Part shown: positions 18,230 to 26,935 of the stretch, piece after piece
Layout of the letters: the number at the start of each line of letters is the position of its first letter
Position numbering within the stretch: position 1 is the first letter of the stretch
Made by a program: the position numbers and the translations under genes
Source: an uncultured Prevotellaceae bacterium
GTDB lineage: Bacteria; Bacteroidota; Bacteroidia; Bacteroidales; Bacteroidaceae
DNA length: 64,000 nt
Assembly: GCA_902763615.1 (NCBI GenBank)
Contig: CACWSX010000006.1
Span: forward strand, 27,028-91,027
Reading direction: 5' to 3'
Notes under the pieces: generated by a model
Seen by the model: the letters and a program-made list of their open reading frames with translations, nothing else
Told to the model about the DNA's origin: nothing
The model's database searches: none

Positions 18230-19582
18230 ATGAGTAACATTAAACTTGACATTACAAAGGCAGCCTGCTTCTTGGGAGCTGGCGCAGTAGAGGCTTTCGA
18301 GCCAAAGGTAAAGGCCGCCCAGCAGGCGCTGGAAGACGGCACATGTCCCGGTAACGATTTCTTAGGATGGCTTCATCTGCCCTCCAGCATCACGCCTGCC
18401 TTCATCGACGAGTTGCAGGCCTGTGCCAATACGCTGCGCACCAACTGCGAGGCGATTGTCGTAGCTGGCATCGGCGGCAGCTATCTCGGCGCCCGTGCCG
18501 TCATCGAGGCCCTGAGCAACTCATTTGCCTGGTTGGTTAAGGACACTAAAAATCCCACCATCCTCTTCGCCGGCAACAACATCGGCGAGGATTATCTCTT
18601 CGAACTGACCGAGTATCTCAAGGATAAGAAGTTCGGTGTGATCAACATCTCCAAGAGCGGCACCACCACCGAGACTGCCCTCACCTTCCGTCTGCTGAAG
18701 AAGCAGTGCGAGGCTCAGCGCGGCAAGGACGAGGCCAAGAAGGTCATCGTCGCCATCACCGACGCCAAGAAAGGCGCTGCCCGCACCTGTGCCGACAAGG
18801 AGGGTTACAAGAGCTTCATCATCCCCGACAACGTGGGTGGCCGTTTCTCTGTGCTCACACCGGTAGGTCTGCTGCCCATCGCCTGTGCCGGATTTGACAT
18901 CAAGGAACTTGTTGGCGGTGCACAGGATATGGAGAAGGCATGTGGCAAGGACGTTCCCTTTGCCGAGAACCCCGCTGCCCAGTATGCTGCCGTGCGTAAC
19001 GGTCTCTACCAGAACGGCAAGAAGATCGAGATCATGGTCAACTTCCAGCCCAAGCTCCACTTCATGAGCGAATGGTGGAAGCAGCTCTATGGCGAGTCGG
19101 AGGGTAAGGACAAGAAGGGCATCTTCCCCGCCAGCGTCGACTTCACCACCGACCTCCACTCAATGGGTCAGTGGATCCAGGACGGCGAGCGCACCATCTT
19201 CGAGACCGTCATCAGCGTCGAAGAGCCTGAAAAGAAACTGCTCTTCCCCGAGGACGAAGAGAATCTCGATGGCCTGAACTTCCTCGCTGGCAAGCGCGTC
19301 GACGAAGTAAACAAGATGGCCGAGCTCGGCACCCGTCTGGCTCATGTCGACGGTGGTGTGCCCAATATCCGCATCAGCATGCCGCGCCTCAATGAGCGTT
19401 ATCTCGGACAACTCATCTATTTCTTCGAAATCGGTTGTGGCATCAGCGGCAATGTGCTGGGTGTGAACCCATTCAACCAGCCCGGTGTAGAGGCCTATAA
19501 GAAGAATATGTTTGCCCTGCTCGACAAACCCGGCTACGAGGAAGACAGCAAGGCCATCAAGGCTCGTCTGGCCACAGAATAA
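18230..19582 (+). CDS. pgi: Glucose-6-phosphate isomerase
   Basis: Interconverts glucose-6-phosphate and fructose-6-phosphate. 450 residues, the short bacterial form. Sugar-phosphate-binding motifs: '[11 protein letters not shown]', '[16 protein letters not shown]', '[15 protein letters not shown]' and the C-terminal '[25 protein letters not shown]'. Its stop overlaps the start of the following HAD gene by one base (TAATG). Confidence 0.97.
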   Translation: MSNIKLDITKAACFLGAGAVEAFEPKVKAAQQALEDGTCPGNDFLGWLHLPSSITPAFIDELQACANTLRTNCEAIVVAGIGGSYLGARAVIEALSNSFAWLVKDTKNPTILFAGNNIGEDYLFELTEYLKDKKFGVINISKSGTTTETALTFRLLKKQCEAQRGKDEAKKVIVAITDAKKGAARTCADKEGYKSFIIPDNVGGRFSVLTPVGLLPIACAGFDIKELVGGAQDMEKACGKDVPFAENPAAQYAAVRNGLYQNGKKIEIMVNFQPKLHFMSEWWKQLYGESEGKDKKGIFPASVDFTTDLHSMGQWIQDGERTIFETVISVEEPEKKLLFPEDEENLDGLNFLAGKRVDEVNKMAELGTRLAHVDGGVPNIRISMPRLNERYLGQLIYFFEIGCGISGNVLGVNPFNQPGVEAYKKNMFALLDKPGYEEDSKAIKARLATE

Positions 19583-20310
19583 TGTATCAGCTCGCAATTA
19601 AACAATACTTAGAAAGACACGGCTTTGAGGCACTCAGCCCCAAAGCCGTGCTCTTTGACATGGACGGCGTACTCTACGACTCTATGCCCAATCACGCCAT
19701 TGCCTGGCAGCAGTCGATGGCACAGTTCGGCATCACAATGACCGCCGACGACGCCTATGCCACTGAGGGAGCGCGAGGTGTCGACACCATCCGGAAGATG
19801 GTCATGCTACAGCAAGGTCGCGAAATCGACGAGGCCGAGGCGCAGCGCATGTACGATGTCAAGAGCCATATCTTCCACCAACTCCCCGAGGCGTCCATCA
19901 TGCCCGGCATCCTCCCCCTCATGCAGCAGATCCACGACGACGGCATCCAGATCGGTGTCGTCACGGGCAGCGGACAGAAGCCCCTCATCAAGCGCATCCT
20001 CAAGGATTTCGGCACATTTGTCGATGAGGCGCATATCACCACCGCCTACAACGTGCGTCGTGGCAAACCCAAACCCGATCCTTACCTCATGGGGCTTCGC
20101 AAGGCCGGCGATTTAATGCCTTACGAAGCCATCGTTGTAGAAAATGCCCCCTTGGGCATCCAAGCCGGTGTGGCAGCGAAGATCTTCACCATTGCCGTCA
20201 ACACAGGACCCTTGTCCGTGCAGACACTCCTCGACGCCAATGCCGATCTGCTCTTCCCTACCATGCCCGACTTCAGTGCCAACTGGGGAAAACTCATACA
20301 GTCGCTCTAA
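19582..20310 (+). CDS. HAD-superfamily phosphatase / beta-phosphoglucomutase-like
   Basis: 242 residues. HAD motif I 'VLFDMDGVLYDS' (nucleophile and acid Asp, about 23-34), motif II 'GVVTGSG', motif III lysine 'RRGKPKPDPY' and motif IV 'AIVVENAPLGIQAG'. The cap domain between motifs I and II is the helical type of the beta-phosphoglucomutase subfamily. Motif IV has VENAPLG where many members have EDSxxG, so the metal site is slightly different. Translationally coupled to pgi, suggesting a hexose-phosphate-related role; the exact substrate cannot be read. Confidence 0.85.
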   Translation: MYQLAIKQYLERHGFEALSPKAVLFDMDGVLYDSMPNHAIAWQQSMAQFGITMTADDAYATEGARGVDTIRKMVMLQQGREIDEAEAQRMYDVKSHIFHQLPEASIMPGILPLMQQIHDDGIQIGVVTGSGQKPLIKRILKDFGTFVDEAHITTAYNVRRGKPKPDPYLMGLRKAGDLMPYEAIVVENAPLGIQAGVAAKIFTIAVNTGPLSVQTLLDANADLLFPTMPDFSANWGKLIQSL

Positions 20311-20327
20311 TCCTGTCCTTCGCGCCG

Positions 20328-21155
20328 TCACTTTACGCGTTTCATGCTGAAGGTAGCGGTATAGGTAGTGCCGTCGGCCTTCTGCCGGAGAGCCGTCCAT
20401 TTCATCACGTCGTTCTCGATGGATTCGATCTCCCAGCTCTCGCGGTTCTCCTTGTCATTACCGACGTTCTTCCAGCGCGAGCAAAGCAGCGTACCGTCGA
20501 CGAAGTATTCTGACATGGTGTTGACATCAGCCACCCACTCACCCTTGTCGTTCTGACGATAATAGACGAAAGTGCCGTCGGCCTTGTATTCCCATCGGTG
20601 CGGCAGCCCGTCGCTATACTCGTCCTGCTCACTGGTGCGGATACCCTCCCAGGTGCCGACGACGTCGGTGCTGTAGTCGTGCTTCACACGGATCTTACGC
20701 TCATTCGGATAGCTTGTCACTCTGTAAGGCTTACCGTCTACATGTGTCTCATTGCTGGCGTTGAGGCGCATCTCGTCGTCGTTGATGAGGATGAAGGTAG
20801 GCTGTTGCTTAAACATGATGTTGGTACCAGCCACATTTACCGTTTGCACACAAGTATTCTTGCCCGTAATCGTGTAACTGCCTTCACAGTGATCGACCCA
20901 CACATTCAGGTCGGTGATAGCATTGATCGACAGACTGTAATAGAACTTGTTGTCTGGTCCATAGGTCAGCACCTGCTTAGAGTCTGTCGGCACAAGTTTA
21001 CCATCCACTTCATCCATCATCCATTTTCCGATTAACTTCTCGGCCAGGTTGTCAACAGCGGGATTGTCGGCAGGGAGATCGTTGTTACTACATGCCGTCA
21101 GCACATTTGCACCGCAGATAAGGATAGCGGTCAACATCCATAATACATTCTTTCT
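20328..21155 (-). CDS. Lipocalin-like lipoprotein with two domains
   Basis: About 275 residues from the Met beginning 'MRKNVLWML'. Signal peptide with lipobox 'VLTAC' predicts a lipoprotein. Two similar beta-rich segments follow: 'LAEKLIGKWMMDEVDGKLVP' (about 40-150) and 'VVGTWEGIRTSEQDEYSDGLP' (about 165-275). The starts 'IGKWMMDEV' and 'VGTWEG' are typical of the lipocalin-like families common in Bacteroidota. Function unknown. It follows the nucleoside-hydrolase-like gene by about 19 bases and has a similar leader peptide. Confidence 0.7.
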   Translation of the reverse strand, partial: RKNVLWMLTAILICGANVLTACSNNDLPADNPAVDNLAEKLIGKWMMDEVDGKLVPTDSKQVLTYGPDNKFYYSLSINAITDLNVWVDHCEGSYTITGKNTCVQTVNVAGTNIMFKQQPTFILINDDEMRLNASNETHVDGKPYRVTSYPNERKIRVKHDYSTDVVGTWEGIRTSEQDEYSDGLPHRWEYKADGTFVYYRQNDKGEWVADVNTMSEYFVDGTLLCSRWKNVGNDKENRESWEIESIENDVMKWTALRQKADGTTYTATFSMKRVK

Positions 21156-21174
21156 CATTTTTTCCAAAATTAAA

Positions 21175-22233
21175 TTATCTCATCTTTGTATAATTCCTGA
21201 TTTTCTCCAACATGGCATCACACCACGCTTTAGAACCCGGAATCTGATAGCGGTCATTGCCTGTGGCCTTCGGCGTGAAAATGGTTCCACACGCTTCTGT
21301 GAGGGTGACAACACCGCGCCCGGAGAGCGTGAACGCTGCGTCGCCCTCTACGGCCTGGATCACCACCATCGGATCCCACATCTTCTGCCCAGTGTCGCAG
21401 TTGTACTTCATATAGACCTGCTTGATGGGGTGAATGTCAGTCCAGTCTATGTCACTGATCACAGTCTCAGGCCTGTAGTCGATCTCGTTGCCCACCTCCA
21501 TGGGCGAGAAGACGACATCCACTTCGCGAGGCCACGATTCAAAGAACTGTTTGGCATACGTCAGATCCTGAAGGAAATTATAGTCGGGCTCTTCCGACAG
21601 TGAGAATATACCGGCCATCATGTAGAGGCATTTCACCTTCTGGCGCACCAGTTCTACACCCGTGAGCGGTGAGATGTCGTCGGGCTTAGAAGCCAGCAGC
21701 TGGACCAGACAGGTCACAAAGCCTGTCGAGCAGATGCTCACCGAATGGTCGGGCTGTGCGGCCAGCAGCTGCCGGTAGAGTTGCCATCCGTCAGGCAGTT
21801 TGGAATAGTCGCTGATGGTTCTCATAAACATCAGTTTCCCCTCGTCAGTCTTATGATTGCTGAGATTCTTGTAATCGATAAACACCGTAGAATTCTTGAT
21901 ACCATTGCGCTCCACACCGACGGGCAGGTTGCCATAGCCGAAGTATGTATTCATCACATCGATCAAAACGGCATTGGCCTCACCTGGACGGTTCGCCACG
22001 ATACCGAGCAGTTTGCAGCGCCCTTCGTCTGCATAGCGATAGAGCATCTCCATGGCGATGAGGTCATCGGCCGAAGAGCCGATATCCGTGTCGAGTATCA
22101 CGAGGGGCACACCCTTGTATTCTGATTGTCCTGGCTGTACGGGGTTGTCATTAATGTCCGCTGTACACGATGAGAGTAAAGATGAAACGCAAACAAGAAT
22201 AGCGGCCATCAACCATTGCATGTTTTTTTTCAT
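21175..22233 (-). CDS. Nucleoside hydrolase-like lipoprotein
   Basis: 352 residues from 'MKKNMQWLM'. Lipobox 'LLSSC' makes it a probable lipoprotein. The mature part begins with 'PLVILDTDIGSSADDLIAMEML', the variant DTDxGxxxDD calcium-binding signature of inosine-uridine nucleoside hydrolase-like proteins, followed by 'LLGIVANRPGEANAVLIDVMNTYFG'. 'STGFVTCLVQLLASKPDD' and 'DPMVVIQAVEGD' match later family motifs. Likely cleaves or binds a ribosyl compound outside the inner membrane; substrate unproven. First gene of a two-gene unit with the lipocalin-like lipoprotein. Confidence 0.78.
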   Translation of the reverse strand: MKKNMQWLMAAILVCVSSLLSSCTADINDNPVQPGQSEYKGVPLVILDTDIGSSADDLIAMEMLYRYADEGRCKLLGIVANRPGEANAVLIDVMNTYFGYGNLPVGVERNGIKNSTVFIDYKNLSNHKTDEGKLMFMRTISDYSKLPDGWQLYRQLLAAQPDHSVSICSTGFVTCLVQLLASKPDDISPLTGVELVRQKVKCLYMMAGIFSLSEEPDYNFLQDLTYAKQFFESWPREVDVVFSPMEVGNEIDYRPETVISDIDWTDIHPIKQVYMKYNCDTGQKMWDPMVVIQAVEGDAAFTLSGRGVVTLTEACGTIFTPKATGNDRYQIPGSKAWCDAMLEKIRNYTKMR

Positions 22234-22291
22234 TGTCAGCACGGTGATTATTATATTAACATTTAGACCTCTCTGGAAGTCATACCGTTTG

Positions 22292-22323
22292 CAAAGATAG
22301 AAATAAAAATTGGTTTCGCCAAA
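22292..22323 (-). promoter_or_regulatory. Promoter of the nucleoside-hydrolase/lipocalin unit
   Basis: Minus strand TTTG (22320-22323), 20 bases, TATCTTTG (22292-22299). The leader to the ATG at 22233 is about 55 bases. Confidence 0.75.
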
Positions 22324-22370
22324 GATTATATGCCAAAAACATGCATATATAAAGAAAACAAGGAATATAT

Positions 22371-22401
22371 TTTGTCTTTCGATGTATTATTGTTATCTTT
22401 G
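22371..22401 (+). promoter_or_regulatory. Promoter of the fucose-isomerase-like gene
   Basis: TTTG (22371-22374), 19 bases, TATCTTTG (22394-22401), followed 13 bases later by the ATG at 22415. Confidence 0.75.
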
Positions 22402-22414
22402 CAGCATAGAAAGT

Positions 22415-23551
22415 ATGAAACAGAAGATAAGCATTTACACACTGACGTCGGAATTGCACGACGAGAAAGCAGTAGGCGCTGCGACCAAAGTGTTCTTGGA
22501 GAGCCTTGGTCTAGCCTATGAACTGAAGGGAGCCGATTACTCCGATTACGGCAGCAGCGGCCTCCACATCATTTATGTACGCACGGGCGGCACCGAGAGC
22601 ATCTTCCTAAGGCTGCTCCCTCAACTGCAGAAAAAGTCATCACGGCCTTTCTATCTGCTGACATCGGGGAAGAGCAATTCGTTGGCGGCTTCGATGGAGA
22701 TCCTCTCCTACCTGCGACAGCATCAGCTGAAGGGCGAGATCATTCACGGCAGTCAGCCGTATATCACCCGTCGCATCACCTTGCTGGCCAAGATTGAGGA
22801 AGCATACCAACAACTCGACGGCATCCGATTAGGCATCATCGGCAAACCCTCCGACTGGCTGATTTCCAGCTATGCCGACAAACAGGAGGTGAAGGCTCGT
22901 CTAGGCATCCACCTCGTGAGCATTCCTATGCTGGAACTGCTCCAGACAGTGGGCAGTGGAACCACCGAGGATATCTATCAGGCGCTGAAGACCATCGCCG
23001 ACAATCATCAGCTGAAAGGCTTCACACTGCGCTGCTTCGATCTGCTGACGGCTGTCAGAAACACGGGCTGCCTGGCATTGGCAAGACTTAATGCCGAAGG
23101 TTTGGTGGCCGGTTGCGAAGGCGATGTACCCGCCATGCTTTCGATGATGATGGTGCGCGCGCTGTTCGGCATCTCCGGTTTTCAGGCGAATCCATCAGCC
23201 ATCGACCCCGAAACAGGCGAGATCTTGCTAGCCCACTGCACGATTCCGCTCGACATGGTAGAAAGCTATGAGCTTGACACGCATTTTGAATCGGGCATCG
23301 GTGTGGGTGTCAGGGGATTCATGAAGGAAGGCCCCGTCACCATCTTCAAAGTGTCTGGCGACCTGCAGCGCCACTTCATCGCCGAGGGCACCTTAGTGCG
23401 CAATCAGCAGAAGCCAGACCTCTGCCGCACACAACAGGCAATCCAACTTGCCGACAAATCACAGGCCAGCTATTTTCTTACCGACCCCATCGGCAATCAC
23501 CATATTGTCCTCCCCGGCCATCACAAGGAGCTCCTCGAAGGTCTCTTTTAA
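22415..23551 (+). CDS. L-fucose/arabinose isomerase-like protein
   Basis: 378 residues; start set by the promoter immediately upstream. The N-terminal half resembles a sugar-isomerase alpha/beta domain ('IGIIGKPSDWLISSYADK'), the C-terminal half has 'GLVAGCEGDVPAMLSMMMVRALFG' and 'LLAHCTIPLDMVESYELDTHFES', patterns seen in fucose-isomerase-like proteins of Bacteroidota. It is much shorter than classical FucI (about 590). Whether it isomerises a sugar is unknown; the Glu/Asp in CEGD are candidate metal ligands. Monocistronic, ended by a strong hairpin. Confidence 0.65.
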   Translation: MKQKISIYTLTSELHDEKAVGAATKVFLESLGLAYELKGADYSDYGSSGLHIIYVRTGGTESIFLRLLPQLQKKSSRPFYLLTSGKSNSLAASMEILSYLRQHQLKGEIIHGSQPYITRRITLLAKIEEAYQQLDGIRLGIIGKPSDWLISSYADKQEVKARLGIHLVSIPMLELLQTVGSGTTEDIYQALKTIADNHQLKGFTLRCFDLLTAVRNTGCLALARLNAEGLVAGCEGDVPAMLSMMMVRALFGISGFQANPSAIDPETGEILLAHCTIPLDMVESYELDTHFESGIGVGVRGFMKEGPVTIFKVSGDLQRHFIAEGTLVRNQQKPDLCRTQQAIQLADKSQASYFLTDPIGNHHIVLPGHHKELLEGLF

Positions 23552-23566
23552 AATATGTGGGAGCAC

Positions 23567-23602
23567 AAAAAAAGCGGGCCTTGCGGCTCGCTTTTCTTTT
23601 TG
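23567..23602 (+). terminator. Rho-independent terminator of the isomerase-like gene
   Basis: Stem AAGCGGGCC / GGCTCGCTT around TTGC with A-run before and TTCTTTTT after. It also sits beyond the small minus-strand frame ending at 23622 and may serve both directions. Confidence 0.8.
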
Positions 23603-23621
23603 AACTCACTGGGGGAGTCCA

Positions 23622-23840
23622 CTATTCATTAGTCACCGAGAAGTCGCTGGCAGCATATATGGCGGTGGTTTCCATGTGGTTCAGCACGATCGACGGGTTC
23701 AGTGTGTACTTGTACACCTTGGCTGTCTCGCCGTTCTTCTTGGCCTTAAAGGTCACCATATATTTGGCGTGTATGGTGTAGCAACCAATATTCAGTTCAT
23801 CACCGTTTGGCAAGGTATTAGGAAATTCCTGGTACACCAT
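23622..23840 (-). CDS. Small hypothetical protein, possibly a domain remnant
   Basis: 72 residues with no signal peptide or recognised family. The sequence alternates like a beta-sandwich ('CYTIHAKYMVTFKAKKNG', 'YKYTLNPSIVLNHMETT') and could be the C-terminal strands of a lipoprotein or fimbrillin-like domain that lost its N-terminus. It starts 3 bases beyond the stop of the AI-2E-type transporter on the same strand and ends before a terminator, so it could still be expressed. No functional claim is possible. Confidence 0.4.
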   Translation of the reverse strand: MVYQEFPNTLPNGDELNIGCYTIHAKYMVTFKAKKNGETAKVYKYTLNPSIVLNHMETTAIYAASDFSVTNE

Positions 23841-23843
23841 TTA

Positions 23844-24959
23844 TTAAGACTCCGATGATTCCTGCGGTGTAATAAGGTCATCTTTCCGGATTACATATTT
23901 CTGGTAATAGTTGATGCTCAGCGTGGTGAGGGGCAGGGCGATGATCATGCCAAGAATGCCCAACAGCGAACCCCAGATGGAAAGCGACAACAGGATGATG
24001 GCCGCATGGAGACCCGTCACATGGCCCATGATCTTCGGTGTGAGGATGGTGTCCTGAATCGTCTGTACGACAGCAAACACAATGAGCACCAATAACATGA
24101 TGAACCAGAAGTTCTGACCGGTGTCGGCCGCCTTCACAATGGCGAGCAGAATGGCTGGTACAAATCCGAGTAACTGCAGGTAAGGCACCATATTGAGCAA
24201 GCCGATAAACATGCCCAAGCCCACAGCGATGGGGAAGTCGATGATAAGGAAGCCGATGCTGAACAGGATACCTACGCACAAGGCCACTAAGGCCTGACCG
24301 CGAAAATACTTGTTCATACTCTCCTCCACATCACTGACGACCTGAATGGCAAAGCCACGATAACGTTCAGGCAGCAGATTGGGCCAGCCTTTATTGATAT
24401 CCTCATAATCCAATAATATCAATAAGGTATAGAGGGCCACCATTGTCAGTGTGAACACGCTCGACACGATGCTGACAGACTGGGAGATGATATCCCACAG
24501 TTTCGGCACCGTGACCTTGATACCCTCCAAGAAGCCGTTCTGCGTCACAATGGCCTGTATCTGTTCGGCGCTCAGATGATTGCGCACATACTCCTGCACC
24601 ATTCGGGGAATATTGCTGAACGTCTCATTATCAGCAAGATAAGCCACCAACAGATCCTTCACCCGCATGCTCTCCTCGACCATCGGCGGAATCATCAGCA
24701 AGAAGACAACCGTCAGCACCAGCCCTGTCACGAGGAAAGCGCTGAGGATGCCAAGAATGCGGTATTTCATCCGACAACGGTATTGGAAGAATTTCACCAG
24801 GGGGAAGAGCAGATAGGCGATGAGCCAAGCCAGGAAAAACGGCACAAGCACATTACTCAGCCGATTGAGCAACATCACGATGCCCACCAGTATCACTACA
24901 CCGATGGCGCCACGTATGAAGCTATCAAACGTGATCTGTCCTCTCTCATTCGTCCTCAT
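23844..24959 (-). CDS. AI-2E family transporter (PerM/YdiK-type)
   Basis: 371 residues from 'MRTNERGQITF'; this start overlaps the upstream DUF4738 stop by 14 bases and avoids a non-membrane extension. About eight hydrophobic segments, including 'GVVILVGIVMLLNRL', 'FFLAWLIAYLLFPLV', and the C-terminal pair 'IVFAVVQTIQDTILTPKIMG' and 'LLGILGMIIALPLTTL' typical of the family. Members export autoinducer-2 or act as cation/proton antiporters; the substrate here is unknown. Confidence 0.88.
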   Translation of the reverse strand: MRTNERGQITFDSFIRGAIGVVILVGIVMLLNRLSNVLVPFFLAWLIAYLLFPLVKFFQYRCRMKYRILGILSAFLVTGLVLTVVFLLMIPPMVEESMRVKDLLVAYLADNETFSNIPRMVQEYVRNHLSAEQIQAIVTQNGFLEGIKVTVPKLWDIISQSVSIVSSVFTLTMVALYTLLILLDYEDINKGWPNLLPERYRGFAIQVVSDVEESMNKYFRGQALVALCVGILFSIGFLIIDFPIAVGLGMFIGLLNMVPYLQLLGFVPAILLAIVKAADTGQNFWFIMLLVLIVFAVVQTIQDTILTPKIMGHVTGLHAAIILLSLSIWGSLLGILGMIIALPLTTLSINYYQKYVIRKDDLITPQESSES

Positions 24960-25518
24960 CGTCGGCAGTATCTCCTTCTCTTTCCTCTCCAGTGGTATCC
25001 AGGAGATTGTCAAGCTTGATACCCACATCGCCCAAGTTGCTCACCGTCACAACCATTGGGATGTATTCATCCGTCTGGGGATGACCGACGCTGGCGGCAA
25101 AGAAGAGGTGGTTGCCCTCCATCTTGTCGTAGACCAAGCCTTCCAGAATACCGGTTTTACGATAGTCGTCGTTCAACAGCTTATCGAAAGCGGCTTTGGT
25201 GAACGACTTATTGAAAAAGACACTCCCGTCGGCACGGATGATACGCACCGTGATTCGATTGTCAACGTATTTCTGACCCGTTTCATCCTTCACCATGCGG
25301 AGACTGTCATCCGGCTGGCGTTTCACCTCTACCTGATAATCCTTATTAAGCCACTTGATATCCGTCGTCTGACTATATTCCTGCATACGGACCGGAGCCT
25401 GCGGCTTGGGTTTCTCCGCTTTCGGGGCTATGATATCGTCATGCTTCTTTTTCTCGCTACAACTGGCGATAAGCATGGCTAACATAGAAAAAAACACTAT
25501 CTTTACAAGCTTCTTCAT
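24946..25518 (-). CDS. DUF4738 lipoprotein
   Basis: 190 residues. Lipobox 'LIASC' at about 17-21, then a Lys/Pro-rich linker and a folded domain with 'QVEVKRQPDDSLRMVKDE', 'DNRITVRIIRADGSVFFNKSFTK' and 'HPQTDEYIPMVVTVS', which match the Bacteroidota DUF4738 family. The C-terminus is very acidic. Role unknown. First gene of a unit with the AI-2E-type transporter. Confidence 0.8.
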   Translation of the reverse strand: MKKLVKIVFFSMLAMLIASCSEKKKHDDIIAPKAEKPKPQAPVRMQEYSQTTDIKWLNKDYQVEVKRQPDDSLRMVKDETGQKYVDNRITVRIIRADGSVFFNKSFTKAAFDKLLNDDYRKTGILEGLVYDKMEGNHLFFAASVGHPQTDEYIPMVVTVSNLGDVGIKLDNLLDTTGEEREGDTADDEDE

Positions 25519-25543
25519 TACTTATGAATTAATGATTCAGCTG

Positions 25544-25575
25544 CAAAGATAGTGCTTTCTTACTAAACTTCCAAA
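25544..25575 (-). promoter_or_regulatory. Promoter of the DUF4738/transporter unit
   Basis: Minus strand TTTG (25572-25575), 20 bases, TATCTTTG (25544-25551). Confidence 0.75.
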
Positions 25576-25591
25576 TATTTTTGACTTCTTT

Positions 25592-26113
25592 TTAGTTTCT
25601 GCCGCCAAAACCGCCGCCAGGGCCACCCATGCCGCGACGACCACGCTGTGCGCGCTGCTCCTCCATATCCTTCTGATAGCTCTTGAACTGCTCAGGAGTC
25701 AGGATCTTCTCCAACTCAGCTTCGTATTTCTTCTGGTTCTCTTCTCTCTGCTTACGCATCTCTTCGAAGCGTGCACGCTGCTCTTCGGTCATCTGGAAGC
25801 CACCGCCACCCATCTGGGGAGCGCCCTGACCACCTTGACCTGCCTGACCGCCACCACGACGACCACCCATGCCACCAGGACGACCACCGCCCATGCGACC
25901 CATGCCCATCATCGGACCCATAGCCTCAGCATTCTTGGTATTCAACTCCAAGAGCTGCTTAGCCTGCGTCTCATTCAATTTGTACTTCTCAACCATCTGG
26001 TCGGTACGCTGTTTAATCATCTCTGTTCTGTCAAACTGTGGACGTTCGCCCTGTGCCATAGCAGTGGTACCCATCAGTACAGCAGCTGCCATCATCATAA
26101 AGAATCGTTTCAT
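25592..26113 (-). CDS. DUF4890-type Gly/Met-rich secreted protein
   Basis: 173 residues with a Sec signal peptide (1-20, ends TAMAQ). Two amphipathic helical segments ('RTDQMVEKYKLNETQAKQLLEL' and 'RARFEEMRKQREENQKKY...LTPEQFKSYQ') resemble the Spy/CpxP-like helical pattern of DUF4890 proteins. Between and after them are Gly/Met/Arg-rich low-complexity blocks (about 70-105 and 153-173). Periplasmic, probably a stress- or metal-responsive binding protein, but this is inference. Similar Gly/Met blocks occur in the large barrel protein at 1935-4994. Confidence 0.7.
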   Translation of the reverse strand: MKRFFMMMAAAVLMGTTAMAQGERPQFDRTEMIKQRTDQMVEKYKLNETQAKQLLELNTKNAEAMGPMMGMGRMGGGRPGGMGGRRGGGQAGQGGQGAPQMGGGGFQMTEEQRARFEEMRKQREENQKKYEAELEKILTPEQFKSYQKDMEEQRAQRGRRGMGGPGGGFGGRN

Positions 26114-26244
26114 ACTTTGTTAATTTTAAAATTACCTTACTAATTAATTTGTATCACAACTATCAATTTGACACAAAAACAACAAAAAAGTTTAATGGAA
26201 TCGAAAAAAAAGATATATTTTTCAGCAAAATGCCATTTTTTTAT

Positions 26245-26252
26245 TACCTTTG
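26245..26252 (+). promoter_or_regulatory. Promoter -7 box (TACCTTTG) of the DUF4230 pair
   Basis: Matches TAnnTTTG; the ATG at 26273 is 20 bases downstream. No clear TTTG at the -33 position. Confidence 0.6.
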
Positions 26253-26272
26253 CCCATAATTTTTCAACGAGC

Positions 26273-26935
26273 ATGAAAAGATTAATCCTCATATGGCCCA
26301 TACTCTTGTTGATGCTCTTTGCGTGCAAGGGCGAGAAGGCAGACGAAGGTGGCACTTATCAGGCTACCGACACACTGCCGATGCTGATCACACAAATACA
26401 GGATTGTTCGCGGCTCTATACAGCAGAGGTAAAAGTGCATAAGATTGTGACCCACGACGATGTCATTCGTCTGAGAGGCAGTCTGTTGCAAAAGGACTTC
26501 AACCTCAAAGTGCCCTTGGGTGAGCGTAAGATCGCCATTCCGATGGATGCTACCCTCAAGGCTTATATCGACTTCAGCCAGTTCACGGAGAAAAATGTCG
26601 AACGTTCGGGCGAGAAGATCACCCTTGTCCTGCCGGAGCCCAAGGTGGTCATGACCAGTTCGAAGATCAATCAGAAAGAAATCCGCGAATACGTGGCTCT
26701 CGCACGCGCCCATTTCAGTGATGCCGAGATGACCAGCTACGAACAGCAGGGTCGTGCCGCCATCATCCAAAGCATTCCACAGCTAGGCATCTTTGAGATT
26801 GCCCGCGAGAACGCTGCCCGCATTCTGGTACCCATGCTGGTGGAACTAGGTTATAAGGAAGAGAACATCACCATTGCCTACCGCAAGGAATACGGTGTCG
26901 GCGATTTGAAGAAACTATTAGAGATTATACCATGA
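26273..26935 (+). CDS. DUF4230 lipoprotein
   Basis: 220 residues from the ATG after the -7 box. Lipobox 'LMLFAC' near 13-18. The remainder matches DUF4230: 'DCSRLYTAEVKVHKIVTHDD', 'LGERKIAIPMDATLKAYIDFSQF', 'ITLVLPEPKVVMTSSKIN' and a helical C-terminal region. Function unknown. It overlaps the next DUF4230 gene by four bases (ATGA), so the two are probably made together. Confidence 0.8.
   Translation: MKRLILIWPILLLMLFACKGEKADEGGTYQATDTLPMLITQIQDCSRLYTAEVKVHKIVTHDDVIRLRGSLLQKDFNLKVPLGERKIAIPMDATLKAYIDFSQFTEKNVERSGEKITLVLPEPKVVMTSSKINQKEIREYVALARAHFSDAEMTSYEQQGRAAIIQSIPQLGIFEIARENAARILVPMLVELGYKEENITIAYRKEYGVGDLKKLLEIIP

Noticed and set aside
23557-23781. Plus-strand 74-codon frame after the isomerase-like gene
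   Set aside because: It begins before the terminator hairpin and runs through it; the minus-strand frame there is the better candidate.
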